A stretch of DNA of 64,000 nt from Sinohyriopsis cumingii (taxonomy: Eukaryota > Mollusca > Bivalvia > Unionida > Unionidae): contig CM068828.1 of the NCBI GenBank assembly GCA_028554795.2, forward strand, positions 17,058,630 to 17,122,629, read 5' to 3'. Positions 37,850-50,491 of the stretch are shown piece after piece. The first letter of the stretch is position 1. Every line of letters starts with the position of its first letter. Under the pieces are notes generated by a model that was not told the DNA's origin, searched no databases, and saw only the letters and a list, made by a program, of their open reading frames with translations. The position numbers were made by a program, and so were the translations under genes.

Positions 37850-40160
37850 TGGGAAGGTTAGATTTTGTTTTCATTTACGTTAATTTCCCCATGTGTTTTC
37901 AATTGTATTATCCAGTTTCCTTTCTTACGTGTACGTTATATGTATGTCAAGCAGAGGTTAGATTTAATCGGTAACATCTAGAGCGACTCGACTGAATTTC
38001 CATTTGAGTTGTAGTGGCTGGCGATCTTCGTGTTGATCTGGTTGCGAATGTGGCTTCTGTTATTCAAGCATACTGAGTGTCACAGACCATGCATGTCAGC
38101 AAATAGATTGTGTTATAGGCTCGACATCCTATCTTTTGATTCGTCGTATAGTTAATCCTGTTGTCACAAATATAGTCCATGCAGCGAAATCAGACCACTA
38201 CACTACTAAGATCATGGAAAGTTTCAGCTGCAAAGAGCTCTTCCAGATTACTAACAAGCTAATGTAAAGGAACAAATCTACACCACTTCCAACTACCTTC
38301 TCTCCAGTGAACCTTCCGGATATGTTTGCCAATTTCTTCCGTGACAAAGTACAAACCATTAAATATAAGCTTGACAACACAATTTCAATTGACTCATCGT
38401 CACCATACAGTTGGGATACATAATTTGAGCAGCAACAATTAGCAGCATTTGAACCTGTCTCTACAATCCTGATGAAGAGTGCACCAAAGTCATGTGAACT
38501 TGATGCAATTCCAACATCACTGCTGTTTGAGTGCTTAGATCCAGTATTGTCTTCACTAACTGGTGTTATTAATACCTCTCTCTCATCCGGGGAATTCTCA
38601 TCATTTTTCAAAACTGCCATTGTAAAGCCTCTACTGAAGAAACCAACACTTGAACATAACGATTTAAAAAGAAACTACCGCCCAGTTTATAATCTCCCAT
38701 TCATATAAAAAATCTTAGAAAAGGTTGTTCTATCCCACCTTGTATCTCATCTGAATTCAAACAGTCTTTTTAGCAATGTATAATCTGCATATCGCCCTTG
38801 CCACAGTACTGAAACTACTCTTCTTAAAGTAGTTAGTGACATTCTCTCTGCGTTGGATAAGGGAAAGATTACAGTCCTCACCCTCCTTGATTTGTCTGCA
38901 GCATTTGACACAATAGACCATGATATATTATTTCATCGTCTCCAGCATGTATTTGGCTTTCATGATACAGCGTTACTGTGTTTCAAGTTTTACATGGTCA
39001 ACAGGACACAAATTGTATCTGCAAATGGAATACAATCCAGCCCAGTTGACATATGTTGTGGTGTTCCACAGGGGACTGTTCTTGGACCTGATCTCTTCAT
39101 TCTGTACACTCAGTCGCTCTCAAGTGTCATAGATCATCATCCAGTGTCTCACCAATTGTACGCTGATTACACCCAAACATACAAATCTAGCCACTCAACT
39201 GAAGTTGATGCCACCATCCAAGGTGTAGAGCGGTGCATTTCTGATGTGAAATCATGGATGACATATTACAAGCTGCAGAGGTTATTCTGATCACAATACA
39301 AAGACTTTCTCATTCACATCATTTACCTCAAACAATAAATATCAGCAACGCCAACATTAAATTCACACAATCAGTACGAAACCTAGAGTTACTCTGGACA
39401 GTACTCTCACGTTGCACCAACATGTCATGAACATATGCAAGGCTGCATATCTTGAGCTGAGACGCATCAGCTCAATTCGCAAATATCTTTTAGTTGATGC
39501 CACTAAAACACTTGTGTGTTCATTCATACTTTCAAGACTGGACTATAGTAACTCAATTCTGTCTGGTTCATCTCAATATCTGCTCCAAAAACTTCAAAAC
39601 GTTCAAAACACAGCTGCTTGGATCATACTTAGTGTACCACGATCAGAGCACGCCTTCCAGCTGCTCTGTACCCTACACTGGCTATCCATTCGATCCAGAA
39701 TAAAACACAAAATGTTTCATCAGTGCTACGTTTCGCTGTCGGACTCTAGTCCACCATACCTATCCGACCTCACCCATGTGTACACACCTGCAAGATACTG
39801 ACGCTCCTCTTCTGACAATCGTATACTCATTATTCCCACGATGAAAACAAAGTCATATGGACAGCGTTGTTTTGCATACCAGGGCCCAGCAACGTGGAAT
39901 GAATTTCCCACTGATCTTCGAAACAAAGACACAGTAATCTCATTCAAGTGTGCTCTCAAAACTCACTTATTTCGACTGCAAGAACAAACTTAAAGACCTA
40001 ATAATGTTTCCTACCTTAAATATTCTCAGCATGTTTTTAATGTTTTCTAATTTCATGGTGTCTGTTTTTGTAATCATATCATTATATGCTTTTTTATCTT
40101 ATAGGTGTTGTCTAATGTTGTAAAGCGCTTAGAGCTTCTAAAGATTAGGCGCTATACAAA

Positions 40161-40196
<36 letters not shown>

Positions 40197-40985
40197 TTCG
40201 AACGTCTGACAAATTTGGTCTCCTGCACATATTTGCAAATTGAGCAACGTGTGTCTTTGCAATGGTATGTGCCTAAATCTGTTACTATAACACGTACCAG
40301 ATGGTTCTTGACATTGTTTCGTCTACGGTACGCAACCACAGGAACTGAATGAGACATTAAATGAGGTGTCAATGCTTGCGTGCGGTCTGTTGTAGGTTTT
40401 GGGGAATTTGGGTGAAAAATTAACACAAATGGAGCACGCGTGTTGGTATTCTTAATTCTATGTTTCAATCATTCTCCTCAATGTATCTTCTTTTTCATCT
40501 TCATCTAAGGTGCACTTTGAGCTCTCCGAGTCGCTTTACAAAAGTGGCAGGATTAGAACATATGCGTTTGCTAAGAACGAACATAATGTAAAGGAGATGT
40601 TTTATTACGAGCTGGGGGTGGCAGGTTGTCAGGGGTAGTTGCTAGCTAGAGTTATTACGTTCAGAGTAAAGGTTAATTTCTACGCTTCCCTCCTGACCGG
40701 TAGGTTGTGTATCCAGAAAGTCACTGAACCTGTTCGATAACGCCGACGCAAATTTATTAGTACTGTGAAAGTAAGAGGCGAAAAAAATATAATTTGAAAT
40801 TGACGCCTGTTTCAATTCATTTTGATTGTATGTCGTTAATAAAAATACACCAGCTTAGGGGTCTAGATGATGTTAGCAGAGAAATACTGTTCTAGTTTTC
40901 CACTGAAAATATTAAGATACGTGGGTGCCATTTTAGTGCCCAATGCAGTCCCATCAATTTGTTAGACGTGTTCGATGCTGAATAC
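37850..40985 (-). mobile_element. Penelope-like retroelement remnant split by a LINE (unit B)
   Basis: Paralogue of 11030-12130. The C-terminal part is at 37,850-38,163. The connector and reverse-transcriptase part continue at 40,199-40,985, with [12 protein letters not shown] readable near 40,920-40,960. The plus-strand LINE 38,164-40,198 separates the two. The minus-strand frame at about 40,145-40,468 is the Penelope connector (YRRRNNVKNHLV, C-x2-C near CSICKY) read into LINE sequence. Confidence 0.55.
38164..40198 (+). mobile_element. CR1/L2-type LINE, 5'-truncated and dead
   Basis: The element carries the 3' part of ORF2. Reverse-transcriptase motifs appear in order: KPLLKKPTLEHND (about 38,620), LLDLSAAFDTIDHDIL (about 38,880), GVPQGTVLGP (about 39,060), then the active-site box, which reads YADY at 39159-39170 where the family has YADD, so it lacks one catalytic aspartate. 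There are also internal stops and frameshifts. After the last coding piece, AAAGCGCTTAGAG and GGCGCTATACAAAG lead into an ATT repeat tail (40,160-40,197), the 3' end expected of this LINE group. Unit A has the uninterrupted target near 11,343. Confidence 0.85.
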
Positions 40986-42897
40986 AAAGTATGAGACATG
41001 AGAACCCGTGTTAAGCCTTTGACAAAATAGGACGTTGAAAGGATTGGATAAAATAAACCATCCTATATGTAGATCATGCCCCATGTTCGCAATCATTAAA
41101 TCATCCAGTTTACAAGCAATACGAGCATCTAACATTACTTGTATGATGCTGTATATTTCCTTCATATAATTAGGAAGGTTTCCTCTTAAAAATATTGCCA
41201 TATATTTTGAAATTCTAACCCTTTTTCCAATGCCGAATTTAGGAGTTCCAAAAAGTACCGGTTATCAAACATCAGAACAGATTCATCCGCCCATTTTATG
41301 AGATTTCCTCCTTGCTCTCTTCAACTGAAGTAACGCCCATTTATGTGAGATCATATCCAAACGTTCTCATATCCAAACATCACATCTTTCAACAACTTAG
41401 GGCAATGTTTTAGTTTCATTTCGAGTTGAATACTACATTTCTGTTTTCTAAGTTCCGTTTAACATTTCCGACCTATATGATTTTTTTTTGTCTGGGTAAA
41501 TTAAAAACTGTTTTCAGCGCTGAGATGCTTGCATTCAGCAAATAAATATTTTAGTATACATAATGTGTCTGTTAAACACTTGCCCGTGACTACACTTTTA
41601 TGTCAGCTAAATCTAGAATAGTATACGTTATATTTTCTAAAACTGTGATTGCTGCCTTAATATCAAAGTTCATTAAATAGTTGTATCTCCTGTCTTAACA
41701 CAGTTCAACGTATTACAATATAGTCTCATTCATTATTTATTTGGATAAATACATTTCATTCAATACATACGCTGAACTAAATAGTTCCTCATGAAGTTTG
41801 TTGTGTTTAAGAGGTTTTCCAGTGTTCTCGTTGTACATTATATATTCGTTTGAGATAGGAACAGTTTCTAGTTAACATCCTCGTACCCCTACGTAAGACG
41901 CTAATGTCAAAATTGTGAAAATTCAGCAATATATTCCCCTTCTTGCATAAATGCAAGCGTTATTCTTTTGGCAATTACTCGTGCTAATATACAAGATGTT
42001 AACATTAAATTTGTAAAATAATTCTATGTGTTCTCATTTTTTTAAAAATTATATGCTACTTATTAGATGTACTTTTAATTTATAGGGCATTTTTCTGAAA
42101 CTCATACCTGACCATTTTTATATTTAAAACACGATTCACGATTTTGAAGAAGAAAATAATACTTAGTAATACGTCTAGCATTGTAATAACTGGGCATTCA
42201 CTCTGTATCTTGTTAAAGTATGCGGATTCACACATATTTGCATATTTCTATTCCTGTTCGCATATGCAACAATGATGATAAATGCGTGTAAAGTCAATAC
42301 AGGTTGTCACCCTGCATGTCCAAGCAAAGTGTCAATCTATAATTCCATGCATGAGGTCATGAAGTCTGAGTTGACAGGAGCCTATCTTCCTTCTAAGATG
42401 AACTAAAAAGACCATTATGATAAATCACGTAAAGAAAATTTTAAATAAGGATATAATTGTTAGAGAACATTCCGTGAGCGTGCATAAATTTTGTTTTCCT
42501 AGTACATTTTCTCTATCGTAAGATTGTTTGGGGATCGATAGCTAAGGGAAGTTGAATATATTTGAAGTAAAACAGGTCTTTATACACAGCTACACGCAGC
42601 TGACAACGTCTAAACAGAGTAGATCAATCGTATCGGCCGGTGTGAAATGCGCTTCTAATTACAAAGGGCATAAACCATTTGCAACATATGTATTATGTAC
42701 AGGCAGGTCATCGCCAACATGGCTTCTGTACAGTTTGTAATAGAACCATCGTCATATACACGAATGCGATCAAGATGATTGGATAATATTCAATCATGAG
42801 CAAAGATGGTGGCTGATTTATATCTTACTTTGGCACAGATTGATTTAGATAGGAATAAACTGTGGAAAAGGGAGATGTAATCAATAGTCCACACGCA
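40986..42897. other. Intergenic block (unit B), no gene seen
   Basis: Collinear with 12,131-14,039. No supported gene. Confidence 0.5.
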
Positions 42898-42924
42898 TAC
42901 ACGCACACACACACACACAGACAC

Positions 42925-43005
<81 letters not shown>
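42898..43005. repeat. AC and AT microsatellite
   Basis: Short AC run then about 78 bases of AT repeat. Confidence 0.95.
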
Positions 43006-43006
<1 letters not shown>

Positions 43007-43657
43007 GAATAATTGGTATGACTCCAAAGCCTTGCTCGGTCAATATGTATCATCTATATAACCTTTGAAACTAAAATATTTCCAAACATTGAAAATGGAT
43101 AAAAGGGAATATTTTCAACACTTTATCTGATAGACTACTAAATATAAGTGGACCAGGAATGCCAATGGCCGCAGACCACGAACCCTTTAACGGTGTATGT
43201 GCGATTATATGTCGATCTCGCTCAGACTGACTGATAAACTTGATCTTCAATAAAACCAACAAAGTTGTGAAAAAAGAATAGTACATTCCAAACATTGAAG
43301 AAGGTAATGCAAATCTTAGATTACAGAGAAGAAACAAATGTATCACTACCACTATTGCTGCACTCCCCTAAACATGTTCCTGTCATTCCAAATTTGTTTC
43401 AACAATATTATAATAAATCCTCTATATTAAGTTGAGAGTGGCAGAAGTATGACTTTCTTCGCTTTCGAAAATTTGCAGTAATATAAGTCAGTAAATAACT
43501 TACTTTTAATTCTCACAAAGATGGTTATATTGCGAATCTCCTTATTTCCATTGATTTGCAAAAGGATTGGCAGGAAAATGGCTGGATATGACAGTGACCA
43601 TCCCATGATTATATTTGCGTGTATTGTAAGAATTCCATGGAAGTAGGTTGACCTTAG

Positions 43658-43734
43658 TATATAAAGATAAGACCAGGGAGCCGTCATCAGATTATGCGTC
43701 TTCTTCAAAGATTCAACCACCAAGGTATGTCTCT
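43658..43734 (+). promoter_or_regulatory. Candidate TATA promoter and leader exon (unit B, upstream of LRR copy C)
   Basis: This is the paralogue of 14894-14961. TATATAAAG (43658-43666) is 31 bases before the A of TCAG (43689), and a better 5' splice site, CAAG|GTATGT, lies at 43734/43735. TATA, initiator and donor are kept in both copies while surrounding sequence carries indels. Confidence 0.37.
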
Positions 43735-43756
43735 CTCTCTCTCTGTGGCTCTTTTT

Positions 43757-44910
43757 GATCTAGGTAAATTGCACTATGATTTCTTAAAATTATTTTTTTG
43801 CAAACAAATTTGTATTGTCGCTAAGGAAGGTTAAATAAGTTTGGTGGGATTTTAGTTTCAAGAAAATACATATTAACTATATTTTTGTACAACATTGAAA
43901 ATGGTTGTATATAACGTCGAACGAAGGTGATATAATGAGATTCGATTTCCGTTGATTCAATCCTGAAACTAAATTCATCCTTCCAACTGTAAGGATGACT
44001 AACATGGAAAAGATCGAGCACATACGAGAAAGAGCATATTCCGGTCGAATTTTAGAAAACGTTTCCCAAGTATGCATGAACAAGAGCCCAAAGTAAGCCT
44101 AGGTCAATGCCCTGACTAACGTAACTCCGGTTATAGTTTACACAATTTGTATCTTCTTCTGTCCTTCTGTAATTTAATTGTTGAATGATATTATTAGCAT
44201 GTGGTTGCATGCCAGAATCTGAAACAGGTGCTCGCTTATGATGCGTATAATATCCGTGTGTTGTTATTATTCAAATTCTGCCTAATCTATTGGCTGAAGT
44301 GTATATTGCTTATGGTGTTTTATTTAAAGTCACATATTCGTACGTCATGCATGGATAAAGATCATAAAATGTCAAACACCCATTTCCATGCTTGCTACGT
44401 TTAAGATAATCACGGTATACAAGCAAACTTTCACTCAAAAAAGAAGGATTACATGTGTGTTCAGCATTAAAATGTTTTAACATTAAATCAACAGTACCGT
44501 TAAAAATGTAACTTAATATAAACCAAAAAGAGAACTAAGAGTGTTTCTAAAAATCATTAGACTTTGAATTTAAAACTTTATTGTAAACATGGAAAAAAAA
44601 CGTTTGTAATATATCGACATAAACGAATGATAAATACTATTTTCAGTGGTATGGATAAGCTAAATACACTTGAGGAAATATTTCTTTGTTTATACATAAC
44701 GGGATTACAAAGTTTACAAAAAGGCTTTCGGCCCAAAACAGCAAACATACAAGGCGATTTGGACCATATTGTATAGAAGGAACAATTAAAGGACCATGAA
44801 AAAATATTTTGAAAAAATTATTCATCTCTAAAACCTCTCTAAAAATAATAGAACATAAATCTATTTTGGTTATTTTATGGAAAAATCAAACCATGCAAGT
44901 CTGAATAGCT
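43757..44910. other. Intergenic block (unit B), no gene seen
   Basis: Collinear with 15,004-16,159. No supported gene. Confidence 0.5.
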
Positions 44911-45163
44911 TGTAGTTGTAGTTATTATATAGTTTAACGCAAGTTTTCAGCACAAGGTAGGCTGTACATGGCGGCCAGTATAAATGATGGAGGAAGAAGC
45001 CGGGTAAATCCCGGAAAGATCCGCCGACCCAAGACAAGCTACTGGCAAGCTTTCTCACATAGCCACACTAGCAGAATCCGAGACTGACCGACGCAGTCAG
45101 AAGTGAGCTGGCAGCTTTCCGTAACGGTGAGCTCTTTCGACCACTTGGCCACTCTGGGCCCCC
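44911..45163 (-). mobile_element. tRNA-derived SINE (unit B paralogue of 16160-16402)
   Basis: Same family, orientation and position as in unit A, so it was inserted before the duplication. A-box side near 45,150. Confidence 0.65.
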
Positions 45164-45169
45164 GTCTTG

Positions 45170-45171
<2 letters not shown>

Positions 45172-45246
<75 letters not shown>

Positions 45247-45278
45247 CTTTTAAGAGAAACCCACAACCTATATCACTT

Positions 45279-45331
<53 letters not shown>
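45172..45331. repeat. Two TA microsatellites
   Basis: TA runs at 45,172-45,243 and 45,282-45,331, separated by about 40 unique bases. Confidence 0.95.
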
Positions 45332-46194
45332 CAGTTGCACAAGGTTAATATAACGAAAGAGTGCTTCTAAATTTGCATGCATCCCGTCGGTGCCACCATT
45401 TATCTTTTAGCTTCTGACCAGGCTTGTATCTAGACCATTTTTCGTCATAGCCTAGTAAGGTATGACAATGTCATTCCCTTCTTGGCGTAGCGAACAACAG
45501 AGTGGTTGAGTATATGCATTGCAATCACTGGGCATGAAATCATGGAATGATTTTTCTTATAGCAAGGTTGATTACAATTCTAGCAAATCGCTAAAATAAT
45601 TGGTCTGAAATGCATTTTTTTCTTCTCAACATTTTTTTTACGGGCTGCGCATCTACTGAATATATACTCGTCTGCGGTTTATTTAGTGTTGCCTTTACTT
45701 GTAGAAAAGTAACACTTTAAAAGCAGAAATGGACAAAATCCTCAAACCAGGTATTATTATCTTTTGCAAACTTAATTCGTATTGGGTACATCTTTCCCTC
45801 GAGAGACACTGCACATCAAAGAGTACACCACTAAGGAAAATAATTTGCACGTGCATTTCATGACAATACATTTGAATCGTGTATCCGTGTCCTGGGATAT
45901 ACAATTTTACAGCAAGCAGTTCTTTATTTACGGTTGTATCTATCTTACATTTAAGATGCATATTTTGATTAACGTTTTGAAAAACACATGGACATGTGTT
46001 AATTCATATTAATGTATACCAAAGTTTGGTATTCGTCTACAGCCATGCGTGTCGTCTGTATGCTTGGAGGAACGGTATCTCTCCCTTCATGAATTTGGCT
46101 ATTTCTGCAAACAAGCCTAGAGTTAATCAAGTTAACTCTCGTTTGATTTTCAGTCTCCGTTCGCCAGATTATCGCTAGAGTAAGAGACGGTCGC
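45332..46194. other. Intergenic block (unit B), no gene seen
   Basis: Collinear with 16,531-17,384. No supported gene. Confidence 0.5.
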
Positions 46195-46430
46195 TAAGCC
46201 AAACTTTGGTAAAGGTTGTCGTTGTTGTTGTATGGTTTAAAGCCATTTTTCAGCACACGCTGAGTGAGAGTTTGACAAAGCTCTGTCGACAAATTAATAT
46301 GCTAAATGAGACTTTGGCAAAGGTATGTCGACAACCTAATACGCTAAGTGAGACTTTGGCAAAGGTTTGTCTACAACTGCATACGCTAAGTGAGACTTTG
46401 GCAAAGGTATATCTACAACAACATATGATT
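46195..46430. repeat. ~45-bp minisatellite (unit B)
   Basis: Paralogue of 17385-17620. The units stay in one reading frame on the plus strand (LSETLAKVC-type repeats). This is a by-product of a unit length close to a multiple of three, with no sign of a gene. A SINE tail fragment (46214-46258) interrupts the first unit. Confidence 0.8.
46214..46258 (-). mobile_element. SINE 3'-end fragment
   Basis: A TTG run followed by GGTTTAAAGCCATTTTTCAG matches the 3' end of the SINE family at 29849-30070 in reverse. Unit A lacks it at this place, so it is a private, heavily 5'-truncated insertion. Confidence 0.55.
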
Positions 46431-47869
46431 TTGAAAATGTGTCGTAATAGAAATTCTGAGTACAGTCTAATTGATTAACGTCAGCGTCCTTTACTATAGA
46501 TTATATTGCATAAGTGTATGGCCTATGGATATTCGAAAACTATGCTGACGCCCGTTAATGGCTGGGTGAGTGAGAGTTGACTTAGATTAATGGGAATCCA
46601 TGTGAAGTACAACCGAAACGTACTCGTTTATCCAATCAATAACTGGTGCTCAATCCAAATATAAGCGGTACAAAATCAATCTGACAATCGATGGTGTCCA
46701 CATTTGTTTATATGATGGAGTCTGTAATATAATTCAGTCACGAACGGACAATCATCATTTATCGTTTCATACGGTACGTTCATACCGCAGAGAAATATCC
46801 TTTTCAGTGTGTCTTTCATGTTTGTTTTTTTTCTGATACCGCCAACACATATATTCTACCTCAGAACAATAACTGGCGCCATGCATATAACACTTAAACA
46901 GCTCTAACTGCAAAGGGCTATAGTGTAAACGATGCGATGACAACCGAAAATAGAATTGGAATTCATAGGATGCCAGTGCTTCGTCCTAGTTGTCTTAAAA
47001 TTTATTTTTAAGTAGTAGCAGGAAGTAGCGCAAGATTTCCAACAAATCAAACAATAAATTTAATTTGTTGCGAGATTGTCACTCACCTGATGTTAAAATT
47101 TGATCCTCTTTACTTGTTCCCAGGCAATATATCGTTTTTGCCAGGACATTTTGCAATAAAGCCACTGCTTGAAAACATATATTAGTGCAAAGTATATAGG
47201 GATAATCCAGAAATAAAATAATAAATGCGTTCAAATGTAATAAATTATTATCAGGGAATATTTTGATGGTAGTGAGATTACCAGTCACTGTCTAAATTAT
47301 TAGAGGGTACAATACATAGAACGAAGGAAAACTAAACATTTAGAAGCTATTTCAAATCATGCTCGTGTGGGTGGCATACACTGTATAAATACATACCCAG
47401 CCAATACGTCAGATAGTACACAATGTCACAATTTGCATGTCTCTATGTATCACCTGTGACAAACAGTGTAAATGGATTTAACAATTTAGATAGCCATCGT
47501 TTAGGTAGAGAAAGACAGAAAAAAGAAGGAAAGAAAAACGGAAAGAATATGTCAACATGTGTACATTATTTTTATCTTCAACCTACACTGATAGACAAAA
47601 CTTAGATATATAATTTGTTATTTACAGATGGACCTTACAATCTACAATCATGGACAAAGTTAAACACAGTTAAACACACAACATCGATATTCATAGCACA
47701 TCCCATCATTTAGAAACTGAAATATGCATACAATATAGATTATCTTTTACACATGAATCAAATCACATATAATTAACATTGCAGAGGAAGATATATTATG
47801 AATTATACAAAATATACATAACGTATTAGAGTACTTCTTTGCAAGTCAAAGTGTATCTGCAATGGGATT
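46431..47869. other. Intergenic block (unit B), no gene seen
   Basis: Collinear with 17,621-18,884. No supported gene. Confidence 0.5.
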
Positions 47870-48205
47870 ACCTTTTCTTTTCATGTCCTAATATGAATGT
47901 TGTATTCTTGCATAATTAAAGTCCACTTCAACAATCTACTTCTCGTTTTTCATTTAGTTAATGAAAGTGAGGGGGTTGAATTCATTTAATACAATAACCG
48001 GACTCACGGAAATCCAATATGAAAGAAAACAATCATTTTCTACTGTGGAATACTTTCTATGGTGCTTGTTCCATTCTTTAAAACAAATATCTGCACTAAT
48101 TGTGTCTACTACAATCAATGCTCCACCACCCCCAAAATTACTTGCATCAACAGACATGTTAAATAATTGATATCTGGAGCTGACAAAACTGGTGCACTTC
48201 AATGT
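47870..48205 (-). mobile_element. Ty3/Gypsy remnant, RNase H part only (unit B)
   Basis: Paralogue of the RNase H end of 18885-20960, with VDASNFGGGGAL and NEFNPLTFIN still readable. The reverse-transcriptase and protease parts present in unit A are missing here, a loss of about 1.6 kb near 48,350. Confidence 0.7.
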
Positions 48206-48229
48206 AACTAGGTTTCCTTAGTGAACATA

Positions 48230-48325
48230 CTTGTCAGGTGTTCAGCAAGTTTGGAAATTGTCAGGGGTTCAGCAGGTTTGGAAATTGTCATGTGTTCAGC
48301 GAGTTTGGAAACATCTGAGAAAACT
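48230..48325. repeat. ~30-bp minisatellite, three units (unit B)
   Basis: Three copies of the same unit as at 19340-19405; copy number differs between paralogues. Confidence 0.75.
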
Positions 48326-49089
48326 TAGTCAAGATATTCCTACACATCGCATCTGCAAAATTGCCTTACACTTCTACATTGTGAGTCAAGGAATAGTCAT
48401 CAGCTGTTCAAGTATCATTTTCCTATGTTTCTACCTTTCTCTCATCAAGAGATTTCCTGACTTAACTATGGCTGGAATTAAAAAGCTATTCAATTAATGT
48501 GAGCTCTCTGAGGTTATTGCAATCTTCATTTGAACAACATTATATTCATACCCGAAGACCTATGTCGAAAAAACATTTTATGAAAATAATGTCATCTGAA
48601 TGCAAATTCCAATCACTTCTGTTTAGCTACAGTTTAGCATCCATTATTTCCGAAATCCGGTAGAGCATATACTTTCGAAAGGGAACATTAATGTCCTGAC
48701 ATGTAATTCAAGCAAACATATTTAGAAATAGTATCGTTACAGTTTACTCTGCACTTAATGTCAAAGGTAGCTATATACTATGTTGTTTACAAACGACCCC
48801 TACAATATACAATCGTGGACACAAGTGAAACGCACACTAAAGAGATACATTACGATATAGGTAACATTCTGTTGTATATAATGGTTTACAAGTTTCTTGC
48901 GTAGAGTGGATGGTTTAAACTTTAAAGTCACTCGACAGTCTACTTGCATGATAATAGAACGAGATAAATTCGGTATATTTCATGGACACTTGCTCGTCAT
49001 GTAGTTGTGCAAGACTATTTTTAGAAATGTGTCTGATGAACATACACTGAATAGGTTACACTGAATTGATAATTGCCTATGGATTCAAC
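48326..49089. other. Upstream region of LRR copy C, no gene seen
   Basis: Collinear with 21,120-21,809. Probably intronic if the leader exon upstream is real. Confidence 0.45.
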
Positions 49090-49111
49090 GATTTTTTTTT
49101 ACTTCTTTCAG
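49090..49111 (+). promoter_or_regulatory. 3' splice site before LRR copy C
   Basis: A T-rich tract ends TTCTTTCAG directly before ATG 49112. It differs from copies A and B in sequence but keeps its pyrimidine character. Confidence 0.75.
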
Positions 49112-50491
49112 ATGGATATTTTTACTGGACTCATCCTTTGTCATTGTTTGATGCTGGCTATAGCGGCCAATATCTGTCCCAATACAGATAAATGCTCATG
49201 CACGTTCGATTTATTCGATTGCTCTGGACGAAATCTGACAGGCATCCCACACTTTGATCCTTCAGACCGTGTCATTCAAATACTTCGTCTTGATATGAAT
49301 ACTATTTCTAATGTAAACAATGGCTCCTTCAAGGACATTAAGGTATCAGATATTCTACTGAGAGACAATCATATCATCAAAGTTGAAGATGAAGCCTTTA
49401 AGGGAGTTGAAAGTCAAATAAACGAGCTCGATCTGAGTCACAATCGCTTGATTAACATTTCAACAGCTATAGGGACACTGAGTAGTATACGCACCCTTAA
49501 CATAGCTTTCAATCCCATCAGCACGGAACATTTTGACAATCATGACGGAGAGGATGTTCTAAAAAGAGTTGGTAAGACTCTGTATGAATTTAGTTTCGGA
49601 GATGACGCTCTTCATGAATGGCCGCATACGCTTCGCCATCTTGTAATATTGAAGACTCTTAACGTTTTGGCTGGATCTTTTAAGACTCTTCCGCCTTCAG
49701 CTTTCCATGGCTTTGAAGGAACATTGTTGAACCTTCGCATCGAAAATACGAAGCTCATTGCTATCCCTGTCGCTTTGTCCAGACTCATCTACCTTGAGAG
49801 ACTTAACTTTGATCACAATCATTTCGTAGGAGACGCTGGTATTCTGGTTCCCGCTTTTTCGTCGACAATCTTGAGACACTTAAAAGATCTCACACTAAAG
49901 GACAATCATCTTACCGTGTTTCCCAATATCCTGAAGTATCTGGAAGGAGTGCGCAAACTCAGTCTGGAGGGTAACAGACTCGATGTCATCGACGACAATT
50001 CTATTGCAGTCATTGCGTCCAGCAAAGTGGAAGACCTCAGCTTGAAAAACTGCAGCCTAAATCGAGTGCCAGGTGCCATTTCCCGTATGATGAATCTTAC
50101 TATACTGGACCTCTCAAATAACACAATCCGTACATTTGAGAGGAACGATTTTACTAACATGAGCCGAATTACGAATCTTACTGTATCGGATAATCCACTG
50201 ATATATATTTCTCCCGATGCCTTCAGCGAGCTACACAGTTTGATTTATTTGAATCTGCAAGACACCTACCTGACGGAAATACCAACAGCAATACAAAACA
50301 GTAAAGCACTTCTGGATATTATCCTTCCATCATTTCAAATCAGCTGCACATGTGATCTCGCGTGGCTGAGGACCTACATGAACCATCACAATCCGAAACT
50401 ACACATCCAAGGCACGTGTGAGACCGTCATATCTAGCATTGAAAACTACCTGGAAAATTTCATCCCTCTTTGTCCAAATTATAGACCGTAA
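49112..50491 (+). CDS. Secreted leucine-rich-repeat protein, copy C
   Basis: A 459-residue paralogue with an intact frame. The signal peptide and LRRNT are nearly the same as in copies A and B. LRRs 1-4 are strongly changed and include a small in-frame insertion (DNHDGEDVL). The later LRRs differ from A and B by about 2.5% at the nucleotide level, mostly at silent positions. The segment before ATG 49112 has changed relative to A yet stayed pyrimidine-rich and kept its AG. This favours a splice acceptor over coding sequence there and supports the downstream ATG as start. A candidate leader exon is at 43658-43734, 5.4 kb upstream. Confidence 0.88.
   Translation: MDIFTGLILCHCLMLAIAANICPNTDKCSCTFDLFDCSGRNLTGIPHFDPSDRVIQILRLDMNTISNVNNGSFKDIKVSDILLRDNHIIKVEDEAFKGVESQINELDLSHNRLINISTAIGTLSSIRTLNIAFNPISTEHFDNHDGEDVLKRVGKTLYEFSFGDDALHEWPHTLRHLVILKTLNVLAGSFKTLPPSAFHGFEGTLLNLRIENTKLIAIPVALSRLIYLERLNFDHNHFVGDAGILVPAFSSTILRHLKDLTLKDNHLTVFPNILKYLEGVRKLSLEGNRLDVIDDNSIAVIASSKVEDLSLKNCSLNRVPGAISRMMNLTILDLSNNTIRTFERNDFTNMSRITNLTVSDNPLIYISPDAFSELHSLIYLNLQDTYLTEIPTAIQNSKALLDIILPSFQISCTCDLAWLRTYMNHHNPKLHIQGTCETVISSIENYLENFIPLCPNYRP

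Larger units (their letters stand above)
21471..48752. repeat. Segmental tandem duplication, unit B (most complete)
   Basis: This is the longest of the three copies, about 27.3 kb. Almost every block of A or C has a counterpart here, so it approximates the ancestral unit. Additions private to it are a 2-kb LINE (38,164-40,198) and a 214-bp tandem duplication (31,805-32,232). It has lost about 1.6 kb of the Gypsy remnant near 48,350. Confidence 0.9.

Noticed and set aside
40145-40468. A 107-codon minus-strand host gene
   Set aside because: It is the Penelope-like connector read into the ATT tail of the inserted LINE.
46206-46478. A repeat protein with LSETLAKVC units
   Set aside because: The frame is produced by a minisatellite whose unit length is close to a multiple of three. 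The paralogous region in unit A is not open.
47954-48202. A small independent gene on the minus strand
   Set aside because: Its VDASNFGGGGAL and NEFNPLTFIN motifs identify it as the RNase H part of the Ty3/Gypsy remnant.
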